64,000 nt of DNA from Corbicula japonica. Taxonomy: Eukaryota > Mollusca > Bivalvia > Venerida > Cyrenidae. Of the stretch, positions 1 to 11,459 are shown one piece after another. The notes under the pieces are model-generated. The model made no database searches, was not told the origin of the DNA, and was given only the letters and a program-made list of their open reading frames with translations. The translations under genes and the position numbers were made by a program. The DNA is taken from NCBI GenBank assembly GCA_038501625.1, contig JAZAYU010000015.1, forward strand, positions 3,308,991-3,372,990, read 5' to 3'. How positions within the stretch are numbered: the first letter of the stretch is position 1; each line of letters begins with the position of its first letter.

Positions 1-1
1 T

Positions 2-1462
2 ACTTCAACAACACCTTCAACTACACCTACTTCAACAACACCTTCAACTACACCTTCTACATCAACAACACCTTCAACTACACCTACGTCGACAACAACA
101 CCTTTAACTACACCTACATCAACGACTCCTTCAACTACACCTACTTCGACAACAGCACCTTCAACTACACCATCTTCGACAACAACACTTTCAACTACAC
201 CTACTACATCAACAACACCTTCAACTACACCTACAACACCTTCAACTACACCTACTTCAACAACAACACCTTCAACTACACCTTCTACATCAACAACACC
301 TTCAACTACACCTTCTTCATCAACAACATCTTCAACTACAACTACAACGTCAACAACACCTTCAACTATACCTACTACATCAACATCACCTTCAACTACA
401 CCTACTTCATCAACAACATCTTCAACGACACCTACTTCGACAACAACACCTTCAACTACACCTACTACATCAACAACACCTTCAACTACACCTACTTCGA
501 CAACAACACCTTCAACTACACCTACTACATCAACAACACCTTCAACTACACCTTCTACAACAACACCTTCAACTACACCTACTTCGACAACAACACCTTC
601 AACTACACCTACTTCGTCAACAACATCTTCAACGACACCTACTCCGACAACAACACCTTCAACTACACCTACTACATCAATAACACCTTCAACTACACCT
701 ACTTCATCAACAACATATTCAACGACACCTACTTCGACAACAACACCTTCAACTACACCTACTATATCAACACCTTCAACTACACCTACTTCGACATCAA
801 CACCTTCAACTACACCTACTTCAACAACAACACCTTCAACAACACCTACTTCGTCAACAACACCTTCAACTACACCTACTTCGACAACAACACCTTCAAC
901 TACACCAACTACATCAACAACACCTTCAACAACACCTACTTCGACAACAACACCTTCAACTACACCTACATCAACGACTCCTTCAACTACACCTACTTCG
1001 ACAACAACACCTTCAACTACACCATCTTCGACAACAACACTTTCAACTACACCTACTACATCAACAACACCTTCAACTTCACCTACAACACCTTCAACTA
1101 CACCTACTACAGCAACAACGCCTTCAACTACAACTACTACACCATCTACTACCACCGTATTTTGCACTAAGGAAGGCATGAATATGAATGATGCTAAAGT
1201 ATCTGACATCTACGACAGACACATAACAGTGGTTGATGGTAGCGGCACCGACCTTACGAACGATGGCCAATTTAAGACGTATCTTAGACCTTCGGATAAT
1301 ACTTCGTATTTTACCCTACCAGTTTCAACAGAGGTGGTGATTAATCTGATCGTGAATGCAGAGAGATTAACATCTATATTGTTATATTCACCTCAAGCGA
1401 GAAATGACGCCTACAAAATTGAATTAACGTATGCTGATAACAATATTTCCACTCATAATGGG
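2..1462 (+). CDS. Exon 1 (5' end outside window): PTS array plus discoidin-like domain part A
   Basis: The frame is open from base 2 to the donor GG|GTAAGC at 1462/1463, ending in phase 0. Codons up to 1162 encode about 387 residues of PSTTPTSTTT-type decapeptide repeats. Domain A starts at the Cys codon at 1163 (CTKEGMN) and runs about 100 residues, with DIYDRHITVV, LRPSDNTSY and a Tyr/Ile-rich beta-strand-like tail. The C-x4-GM..I.D..I pattern resembles the start of F5/8 type C domains; the partner Cys lies in exon 2. A block near 121-240 recurs near 973-1090, about 852 bp later, so the array grew by segmental duplication. An ATG inside domain A at 1178 is internal, not a start. Confidence 0.85.
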
Positions 1463-2247
1463 GTAAGCATTGCCTTCTTTAAATAGTGAGATTTTTGCTT
1501 AGTAGTTTGTGTTTCGACGTTTGTTTGCAATGTCTTTTATCAGGAGTACTTTGGTACGTGATTCCAATATGGTTCAAAGAATCTCTGTAATTGATCCTAG
1601 GGCTCTGTAGAGTAATTAATCCTAGGGCTCTGTAGAGTAATTAATCCGAATCGGTTTGATTCATGTTCATGGCCAATAATGGAAATGCATATTACTGCCA
1701 ACGCCTTCTAGCCCGGAATGAACGAAGTCAATATTTACAACAGCAAACAGCACAATACATATTCATTGATTATCGACTGATATTGTAATTATTGTTTTAT
1801 GCGTAAAAATGTTGTACTTAAACATTATTCATTATCAAGGTTTGGAACGGTAGTATTTTTTTCATAGCTTGCAGTGTTTGACACAGTCTTGTATATCATA
1901 TATTGGAAAATTGTAATAGTTTATTTAACTGGATGTTCTTAAACCAATTTGATTGTTCCGAATTGACACATAACGTTTTAATGTCATTATAACTGTTCTT
2001 TTAAAGCATAACTTTTCAACCCTTTTGATCAAACAAACTTACGGTTACGTTAACCTAGACGGGTGTCAAATCCTCAAGCAACGACCTGCAGTGGGCGCCT
2101 AAGTTGGGGGGTGCAGATTATTCCCATCATCTCATTTTTATTCAGACCTTGGGCACTGAGCTATAAAAACAAATGTTGTATACATTATCAAAAGAGTCTT
2201 TGGTTTCTATCAATGTTAATTTCAGATTTAAGTGAAGCCTAGTGCTG
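1463..2247 (+). other. Intron 1, 5' part: no recognisable element
   Basis: AT-rich intron after exon 1. A 31-bp direct duplication (AATTAATCCTAGGGCTCTGT-type) lies at about 1590-1645. Nothing else was recognised. Confidence 0.5.
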
Positions 2248-2366
2248 AAGGTTATAAAACTGAGATTTGACACCAGTCTCAGATCTCAAGCGACTGTTCA
2301 CCATTTTAGCCAATCATATGCTTGAGATTTGAGACTGGTTTCCATACTCAGTTTTATAACCTTGGG
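2248..2366. repeat. Palindromic hairpin element, copy 1
   Basis: Imperfect inverted repeat with AAGGTTATAAAACTGAG at the left edge and CTCAGTTTTATAACCTT at the right. Inner arms carry CTCAAGC and GCTTGAGATTTGAGACTGG. Same family as the copies at 2925, 3996, 20852, 27626, 29584, 44646, 46651, 56975, 59684, 62796 and 63166. Confidence 0.85.
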
Positions 2367-2924
2367 CACAAGACATTCTGAAATGTAGTCCCAGTCTGAG
2401 GTAAATAAAAAGTTATTGGGGAACATTTGTAACGCCATGTTGACCTTGTTTTTCTTCCTTGGGATCTTTAGAACCAGACCTGCACTAGCGCACACACTTT
2501 TGAAAATTAATCATTAAGATATTACTTATAAACATCATTAATAGACCGCATTCCGAATAGCAGTCTTTCTTATTTCCATAGCAGCATAGGAATAACCAAT
2601 ATGTAATGAAAGTGATCTGCCCGTCTTACGTCGTTTGAAATTGTTTTGGTGAAAAGTAAAAGATTTTATTAATAGAGTCAGAGACAATACTGCATAAAAA
2701 GTCTTGTGTTATTTAATTCATTTTTGCATAATATTATATTCTTATTTTGCGACGGTTATCGATGTAAATGTTAATTATCGGTTTCAGATTACGTATTTTA
2801 ATTGTTAATTCTTAAATAATACATTAAAATGCAAATAATTAAATTATAATTTAGCAGTTTAAAATGAAGTTTTTCGGTCATAGTTTTTGACATTTTAGTT
2901 GTAACTAAATTTGGAAAGAACTTT

Positions 2925-3070
2925 GCCCAAGATCATAAAACTAAATCTGGAGATCAGTCTCAAATCTCAAGCATCTGATTGGCTGAAATGGCGACCAGTC
3001 GCCATTTCAGCCAATCAGATGCTTGAGATTTGAGACTGATCTCAAAACTTAGTTTTATGATCTTGGGCCC
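2925..3070. repeat. Palindromic hairpin element, copy 2 (near-perfect)
   Basis: About 70-bp arms with almost no loop: GCCCAAGATCATAAAACTAA at the left edge and the reverse complement ending GATCTTGGGCCC. The centre is GGCGACCAGTCGCC. It would fold into one long hairpin. It follows a fragment (TTTAGTTGTAACTAAATTTG) of the dispersed GACGTCA family, so it probably inserted into that older copy. Confidence 0.9.
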
Positions 3071-3075
3071 TTATC

Positions 3076-3795
3076 GTGTCCGCCTCGTATCGTTACATGT
3101 ATCAATAGACCACATGCCAGGAGCGTGTCCGCCTCGTATCGTTACATGTATCAATAGACCACATGCCAGGAGCGTGTCCGCCTCGTATCGTTACATGTAT
3201 CAATAGACCACATGCCAGGAGCGTGTCCGCCTCGTATCGTTACATGTATCAATAGACCACATGCCAGGAGCATGTTCGCCTCGTATCGTTACATGTATCA
3301 ATAGACCACATGCCAGGAGCGTGTCCGCCTCGTATCGTTACATTTATCAATAGACCACATGCCAGGAGCGTGTCCGCCTCGTATCGTTACATGTATCAAT
3401 AGACCACATGCCAGGAGCGTGTCCGCCTCGTATCGTTACATGTATCAATAGACCACATGCCAGGAGCATGTTCGCCTCGTATCGTTACATGTATCAATAG
3501 ACCACATGCCAGGAGCGTGTCCGCCTCGTATCGTTACATGTATCAATAGACCACATGCCAGGAGCGTGTCCGCCTCGTATCGTTACATGTATCAATAGAC
3601 CACATGCCAGGAGCATGTTCGCCTCAGATTGTTTCAAATGGACCACCAGTTAAGAGCATGTCCGCCTCAGATTATTTTCAATGGAGCACATGTTAATAGC
3701 ATACCCTCCTCATATTATTTTCAATAGACAACAGGTTAACAGCATGTTCATCTCAGATATTTTTCAATAGACCACATGTTAATAAATGCCAGTCT
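3076..3795 (+). repeat. 49-bp minisatellite, about 11 near-identical copies plus a decayed tail
   Basis: The unit starts GTGTCCGCCTCGTATCGTTA and ends CACATGCCAGGAGC. It repeats every 49 bp from 3076 to about 3624, then continues as diverged copies (CGCCTCAGATT..) to about 3795. It lies between the hairpin at 2925-3070 and the acceptor of exon 2. Confidence 0.9.
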
Positions 3796-3841
3796 CAAAT
3801 TATTTTAACCGTTTTAATTCTACGCTTTGTTTTCTTTTCAG

Positions 3842-3956
3842 ACGGTCAATGACGTCGTAGCTTTACATAAAGACAACGTGACTAGTGTGAAGATAACGTT
3901 CACAAATATCAATCCATCGCTCCTGGTGAAAGTCAGCGTACTAGGCTGCTTTAGAG
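3842..3956 (+). CDS. Exon 2: discoidin-like domain part B
   Basis: The acceptor TTTCAG precedes 3842 and the donor G|GTATAC follows 3956; the exon is 115 bp, phase 0 in and phase 1 out. It encodes 38 residues beginning TVNDVV, containing NVTSVKITFTNI and ending VSVLGCFR. The terminal LGC matches the position of the closing Cys in F5/8 type C domains, which normally bonds the opening Cys (here in exon 1). Exons 4 and 9 are 115-bp paralogues with the same phases. Unlike those two, this exon is not followed by the 74-bp exon-derived array. Confidence 0.85.
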
Positions 3957-3995
3957 GTATACCCTTGACATTTCGAAGATAGTATAAGTGCCTTA

Positions 3996-4120
3996 TATGA
4001 TAAAACTACCAGTCTTAAAGCAAAAGCATCTGATTGGTTGAAATACAGACTTGTCTCCATTTCAACTGACAGATGCTTAAGATTTGAAACTGGTCTCTAG
4101 TCTTATTTTCATGAACTTGA
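3996..4120. repeat. Palindromic hairpin element, copy 3 (degenerate)
   Basis: Contains CATCTGATTGGTTGAAAT and the opposing ATTTCAACTGACAGATGC with diverged flanks. Recognisable as the hairpin family but decayed. Confidence 0.65.
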
Positions 4121-4351
4121 GTTGTGTATGGTTTCAAATAAATATTTCACGTGTCAAATTAAAAGCAAGCCATGGGCTACTTTAAACGAATACATGTACT
4201 ACCTTTGATTAAAATAAGTCACGTTTCTGTTTTATATTAAGTAATTACTCTGAATTTACAGATACATCTAATAGCTATGTGAATTTTGAGGCAATAGCTA
4301 TTTAAATTTACAGATAATAGCTACAATGTATTTGTATTAAAAAGCGTCATG

Positions 4352-4917
4352 TACACTTAACAACTTTTCTAAGTATACACCTTCGTACTGTTACATTACT
4401 GGCTTGATTTTTGGGCTATTGTCCTAAAACTTTTAATAAACCATGCAATCAATACTAACTGATTTATTAGTAAAAGTTCATTCAAAATGACAGATGACTG
4501 ATCAAAATCATTTTGAATACTGACACCCACAGAATGCAAATTCACAAGATCAGTAAATAAAGCGTATGTTCAACTTAATAAACGAATTACGCGTAGGGGG
4601 GCCTACTTATAAATGAACATTTGGAACCTAGAAATATGCTATTCTTCTATTTCTGTTAAATTAAATTTATTTCGTTCTAATAATCATGGGGTTTTTAACT
4701 GTTTATAGTCAAGCCACTTTTTGTGCAAATCAGTTTGAATGCATAAAATGTAGTCGCTATCTTTTAGTTTTCCAAAATGCCTGTTAAATTCGACCAATTT
4801 TTCTAATACATCGGTTAGTATTTATTGCATTTTCATTGAAAGTTTTAGAACAATAGCTCAAATACCAAACCAGTAATGCCCCAGTACGAAGGTGTATACT
4901 AAGAAAAGTTAAGTGTA
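4352..4917. mobile_element. TIR element (non-autonomous DNA transposon-like), about 566 bp
   Basis: Left end TACACTTAACAACTTTTCT through ACACCTTCGTACTG and ATTACTGG; right end CCAGTAATGCCCCAGTACGA through GAAAAGTTAAGTGTA. The arms are about 85 bp with a few mismatches. The interior is AT-rich with no coding potential. Target duplication could not be settled by eye. Confidence 0.75.
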
Positions 4918-6040
4918 TTTGAATCTACAAATACAGAAAATAGTTTTTTAGATTACAACTAAATAACGGCATAAAAATAATAAAATAACAAAAACTCTTC
5001 ACCTCTTGTTAAATTTAACTAATTTCAGAGCTTGAATGTTCGTCATCACGATGTTTTGATATAATGGTCTTAAGTAATAGCATCGTGCAGATAAACTCTT
5101 AACGCATCGAATCATAAAAATACTGATTTTTAAAGAAATGCTTGAAAACGAATCAAAGCTTAACAAGCCATTAATTATAAAGATAAACGTTGGAAGTACA
5201 ATAACAGCAAAATAAAGTGGTAGGGGTAAACTTAATTATTATTGTTGTAAAATACAACCGTTATCTGTGATATTTTAGCGGCGTTTACACGGTCCAAAAA
5301 ACACAAAATGGCGAATTTTGGAAATGTTTCTAGGACAGATGTACTGAAGCATAAAATGGCATTTTCGTTCGTCTATTCGAATAATTAGTGGAGCTATTCT
5401 ACCCAATTTTACGCCTACTTGCGAAGGCGCCGCAGTCCATTTTTTGGTTCAAGTTTTTTTTGCAACCTCATTATTTCTTATAAAGTACTAAAGCTTCTGC
5501 TTTCTAACTTGGTACACATGTTTACCATCTTTAACAGAACGTCTGTGCCAAGAACTATAACTCTATAACCTCAATTTTGTCAAATTACGGCCATTTTACA
5601 ACTACAAATTTATATAATATCGAGCAAGACGTGAAAAACAAATTACACTTACATGCTCCGATAAAAAGGAATTTGGACAAATAGGCAACTGGAAATATTA
5701 ACTATTACTATTTTTCATATTTTACTAAACTCACCCAGAGGAAAATACACGGTAGAATAATAGTTTCCCAAAGGCATATAAAGATTTAAACATAACTTAA
5801 CAAATGAGTTTTTGTCTGGTTCAAACTGCAAAAGAGTCTTGTTACATTATAAAGGTTTTATCTAGGGATGTCAACGAACTTTTATCTATATTGGGCCTAT
5901 ATATGTGAAACATGTCTCCCCGCACACAATTTTATGACACACGTAAATTTAACCATGTAATCACGCAAAAATATAACAGGAATAATATGATTTTTTTAAA
6001 ATTATGATACATTACATCCACATGCCTTGAAAAACTTCAG
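4918..6040 (+). other. Intron 2, 3' part: conserved between modules near the acceptor
   Basis: No gene seen. The stretch around 5755-5860 (AACTTAACAAATGAGTTTTT) is homologous to 17110-17210. The last 100 bp before exon 3 match those before exons 5 and 10, which supports duplication of exon-intron units. Confidence 0.6.
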
Positions 6041-9000
6041 GTGAACCTGGAACGACGCCTAAACCTCCTACCACAACATCAACATCAGCTACTACAACAA
6101 CTACGACGCCTGAAATTACCTTTCCAACATCAACTGAATTTACAACTGAGACATCTTCAACAACAACTCCTACAGGAACAACACCTTCAACTCCACCTAC
6201 CACACCAACAACACCTTCAACTACACTAACAACACCAACAACTACACCTACTACAACAACAACACCTACATCAACAACACCTTCAACTACACCTACTTCA
6301 ACGACAACACCTTCAACTACACCTTCTACATCAACAACACCTTCAACTACACCTTCTACGTCAACAACACCTTCAACTACACCTTCTACGTCAACAACAC
6401 CTTCAACTATACCGTCTTCAACAACAACACCTTCAACTACACCTTCTACATCAACAACACCTTCAACTACACCTACTTCAACAACAACACCTTCAACTAC
6501 ACCTACCACGTCAACAACACCTTCAACTACACCTACTTCAACAACAACACCTTCAACTACAACTACTTCAACAACAACAACACCTTCAACTACACCTACA
6601 TCAACAACACCTTCAACTACACCGTCTTCAACAACAACACCTTCAACTACACCTTCTACATCAACAACACCTTCAACTACACCTACTTCAACAACAACAC
6701 CTTCAACTACACCTACCACGTCAACAACACCTTCAACTACACCTACTTCAACAACAACACCTTCAACTACAACTACTTCAACAACAACAACAACACCTTC
6801 AACTACAACTACTTCAACAACACCTTCAACTACACCTACTTCAACAACAACACCTTCAACTACACATACCACGTCAACAACACCTTCAACTACACCTACT
6901 TCAACAACAACACCTTCAACTACACCTACTTCAACAACAACAACAACACCTTCAACTACAACTACTTCAACAACACCTTCAACTACACCTACTTCAACAA
7001 CAATACCTTCAACAACACCTACTTCAACAACAACACCTTCAACTACACCTACTTCGACAACAACACCTTCAACTACACCTACTTCAACAACAACACCATC
7101 AACTACAACTACTTCAACGACAACACCTTCAACTACACCTTCTACATCAACAACACCTTCAACTACACCTACTTCAACAACAACACCTTCAACTACAACT
7201 ACTTCAACAACAACAACAACACCTTCGAACAACAACTACTTCAACAACACCTTCGACTACACCTACTTCAACAACAACACCTTCAACAACACCTACTTCA
7301 ACAACAACACCTTCAACTACACCTACTTCGACAACAACACCTTCAACTACACCTTCTACATCAACAACAACTTCAACTACACCTACTTCAACAACAACAC
7401 CTTCAACTACACCTCCTTCGACAACAACACCTTCAACTACACCTACTTCAACAACAACACCATCAACTACAACTACTTCAACGACAACACCTTCAACTAC
7501 ACCTTCTACATCAACAACACCTTCAACTACACCTACTTCAACAACAACACCTTCAACTACACCTTCTACATCAACAACACCTTCAACTACACCTACCACG
7601 TCAACAACAACTTTAACTACACCTTCTACATCAACAACACCTTCAACTACACCTACCACGTCAACAACACCTTCAACTACACCTACTTCAACAACAACAC
7701 CTTCAACTACACCTCCTTCGACAACAACACCTTCAACTACACCTACTTCAACAACAACACCTTCAACTACACCTACTTCAACGACAACACCTTCAACTAC
7801 ACCTTCTACTACAACAACACTTTCAACTACACCTTCTACGTCAAAAACACCTTCAACTACACCTACTTCAACAACAACACCTTCAACTACACCTTCTACA
7901 TCAACAACACCTTCAACTACACCTACTACAAAAACAACACCTTCAACTACAACTTCTACGTCAACAACACCTTCAACTACACCTACTTCAGCAACAACAC
8001 CTTCAACTACACCTTCTACATCAACAACACCTTCAACTACACCTAGTACGTCAACCACACCTTCAACTACACCTACTTCAACAACAACACCTTCAACTAC
8101 ACCTTCTACATCAACAACACCTTCAACTACACCTACTTCATCAACAACACTTTCAACTACACCTTCTACATCAACAACACCTTCAACTACACATAGTACG
8201 TCAACAACACCTTCAACTACACCTACTTCAACAACAACACCTTCAACTACACCTACTTCAACAACAACACCTTCAACTACACCTACTTCAACAACACCTT
8301 CAACTACACCGACTTCAACAACAACACCTTCAACTACACCTTCTACATCAACAACACCTTCAACTACACCATCTACATCAACAACAACTTCAACTACACC
8401 TTCTACATCAACAACACCTTCAACTACACCTTCTACGTCAACAACACCTTCAACTACACCTACTTCAACAACAACACCTTCAACTACACCTTCTACATCA
8501 ACAACACCTTCAACTACACCGACTTCAACAACAACACCTTCAACTAAACCATCTACGTCAACAACAACTTCAACTACACCTTCTACATCAACAACACCTT
8601 CAACTACACCTTCTACGTCAACAACACCTTCAACTACACCTACTTCAACATCAACACCTTCAACTACACCTTCTACGTCAACAACACCTTCAACTACACC
8701 TACTTCAACATCAACACCTTCAACTACACCTTCTACATCAACAACACCTTCAACTACACCTACTTCAACAACAACACCTTCAACTACACCCTCTACATCA
8801 ACAACACCTTCAACTACACCTACTTCAACAACAACACCTTCAACTACACCCTCTACATCAACAACACCTTCAACTACACCTTCTACATCAACAACAACTT
8901 CAACTACACCTACTACAACCACAACACCTTCAACTACACCTACTTCGTCAACAACACCTTCAACTACACCTACATCAACAACACCTTCAACTACACCTAC

Positions 9001-9622
9001 TTCAACCACAACACATTCAACTACACCTACATCAACAACACCTTCCACTACACCTACATCAACAACATCTTCAACTACACCTACACCAACAACTCCTTCA
9101 ACTACACGTTCTACATCAACAACACCTTCAACTACACCTTCTACGTCAACAACACCTTCAACTACACCTTCTACGTCAACAAGACCTTCAACTACACCTT
9201 CTACATCAACAACACCTTCAACTACATCTACTTCAACAACAACACCTTCAACTACACCTACTACATCAACAACACCTTCAACCACAACTACTTCAACAAC
9301 AACACCTTCAACTACTACTGTATTGTGCACAAAAGAAGGCATGAACCTAAATGCTGCAAATGTTACTGACATATACGACAGGCAAATAACAGTGGTTGAT
9401 GGTAACGGAAACGACCTCACAACTGGTGCTCAAATAAAAACATATCTTAGACCTTCGGATAACACCTCATACTTTTATTTGCCAACTGTATCGAAAGTGG
9501 TCATCACTATAAACGTTTATGCAGAAACATTGACATCGATATTAATATACTCATCTGAAAATAGACAAATTCCTTACAGAATTGACCTGACTGTGTCGGA
9601 TAACACGACTTCCGTCGATGGG
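6041..9622 (+). CDS. Exon 3: GEPGTTPKPP linker, long PTS array, domain A; carries a 1-nt frame break
   Basis: The acceptor CTTCAG precedes 6041 (phase 1) and the donor GGG|GTATGT follows 9622 (phase 0). The start reads (G)EPGTTPKPP, then TPEITFPTSTEF, then about 1,050 residues of 10-residue PTS repeats. Domain A opens at the Cys codon at 9326 (CTKEGMN) and is nearly identical to exon 8's. The length, 3,582 bp, is one base more than its phases allow. The PTS frame shifts at about 7228, where CCTTCGAACAACAAC replaces the expected CCTTCGACAACAAC. Left uncorrected, the upstream frame reaches an in-frame TAG at 8044. This could be an assembly error in a hard repeat, an allele, or a true null. Confidence 0.8.
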
Positions 9623-10480
9623 GTATGTACTTCCTGTTGCTTGTACGTATTTTAATCTGACTGCCGATTAATATCCGAGTTCTATTAACTTCTGAACTGT
9701 ATTGAAGAATGCTACTTAATTTTCAGCTTTAAATTTGATTCGAACTTTCAAATATATAACAAATAGTGCTTTCAATAGTCCGCAGATTAGACTGGTGCCC
9801 TGGTGTAGATTAGATCCTAGTCGGTCAATTCATTAAATTCATTTTTGTCATGATTATTGTATTTCGTTAAGCAATATACCATTCGCTGTAATAATTTACA
9901 AACTGAAACTAAATATGATCTAGGTTTTTATGTCAAATTACGATTATAATATCAATAAATTGGGTATTTAATTTTAGTCGGGATTTTTTTCTAGAGTTCG
10001 GAATTGATTTACAAAATATTGGGGGAAAATATGTTAACATTTGGGAATGTAACCAATAATCGGGTATAGTCAGCTCAAATATCGCTGAAATTACAATAGA
10101 TAACAGCAGCATTATAAAAATATGTATCGTCTCTGTACTCGAAACCAGGAGTTAAGTAACTTTTTTCATTTGTTCCTCAAGTCTTTAGGTTCAGGCTTAA
10201 ACAAGTCCAAAAGCTTAATTAAAAATTGTGGCATACCACAGGAAAAGATATGTCATTGGGCATATTTTTTGACATTTTAAGTGTTACTCTATTCGGAAGG
10301 AACTTATTTATTTATTATTTTTACATAACTAACTAGAGAATGTGTTAAACATTTTGACAATATAGTGTTATTTTTAAGTTTTAAAATTTAAACCGAAATG
10401 CATCGTCTGCTAAACTTTATGACGTAGTTTTAACAACTGTCGATGGTCCCTTTTTCAGTGGCGCACCAAATAAAGATCAT
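9623..10480 (+). other. Intron 3, 5' part: paralogous to the intron after exon 8
   Basis: From the donor onward this aligns by eye with 39448-40075 and then 41308-41480: shared GTATGTACTTCCTGTTGC, CGCAGATTAGACTGGTGC, CAATAAATTGGGTATTTA and ATGTTAACATTTGGGAATGT. The end (10268-10480) is a copy of the dispersed GACGTCA family. The two modules were copied as units, introns included. Confidence 0.8.
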
Positions 10481-11459
10481 TTAACATCTGCTCGATATTT
10501 TTTAAACTTTCTTTCAAATGATAACATACGGCTTTCAAATAGAGGTCTTCTTTTTTCATACTACATATGTACTCTAATATGAATTAGGCTATGCCTAGGT
10601 ACGGCAAAAGCATTTTCCAAATAAAACAACTAACTTAATTGATATAGTTCACTTTCCTTGAGTTCTGATTGAAGAATTCATCTTTTCAACCTATCTTTGA
10701 GCCTTTGTTGACTGGACTTAGTAATCCATTTGGTACAAGTAGCACTTAACAAATAAATTGTTCACAATTACAAAACATAGTACTTGGTGCAGTCAGCAGT
10801 GCTGGAACTAATCTGAAATAAAGTCGTACCACCAGTCTTTATATTGTTTTATTTAAAATGAACTGTCAGGAAAGCACCTTAATCGATTTTAAGGTAATGA
10901 ATTACAAGCACACAGTCGGAATCATTGTGGTAGAAAAACACGCAAGCCATGATTTTTTTCAATGGCCAGTGACAACTGAACAAACCCAAGTCCAGAGGAG
11001 CGGATCAAAACAATACATGTTTTAAGCCAGACTAGGATATTGAGGAGTCTCCCAAATGTTACATTTTATTTCTTTTATTTTAGGTGTCCATAATCTATAT
11101 ATATACATTCTGGTTTCTTTGAACTCTTTCAATCAGCATTGTAAAATGGTTGTTCCACAGGAGTAAACAAATATTATTTCTTGCTTTTGTTAATGATGTG
11201 TATGATCGATATGTATATCGTGTCTGGATCTGCATAGTAACATTGTTAATTGATATTCCCTTTAGCAAAGTATAAATGTTAATTTGCAAAAAATAACATG
11301 CAGCTTTAATCTCACACATTGTTGCCCACCCATTTCTTAGAATCATTGAATTGTAATGCTGAGTGATGGAACCATTGGTTTGGTTGAGTGACACTGACAG
11401 TAGTAATATCTTTCCACAGAACCCAGTTCTCAATTATATGGTTGCAAATCACAATCCTG

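Noticed and set aside
3076..3624. CRISPR-like regular repeats
   Set aside because: Head-to-tail identical units with no unique spacers, in eukaryotic intron DNA.
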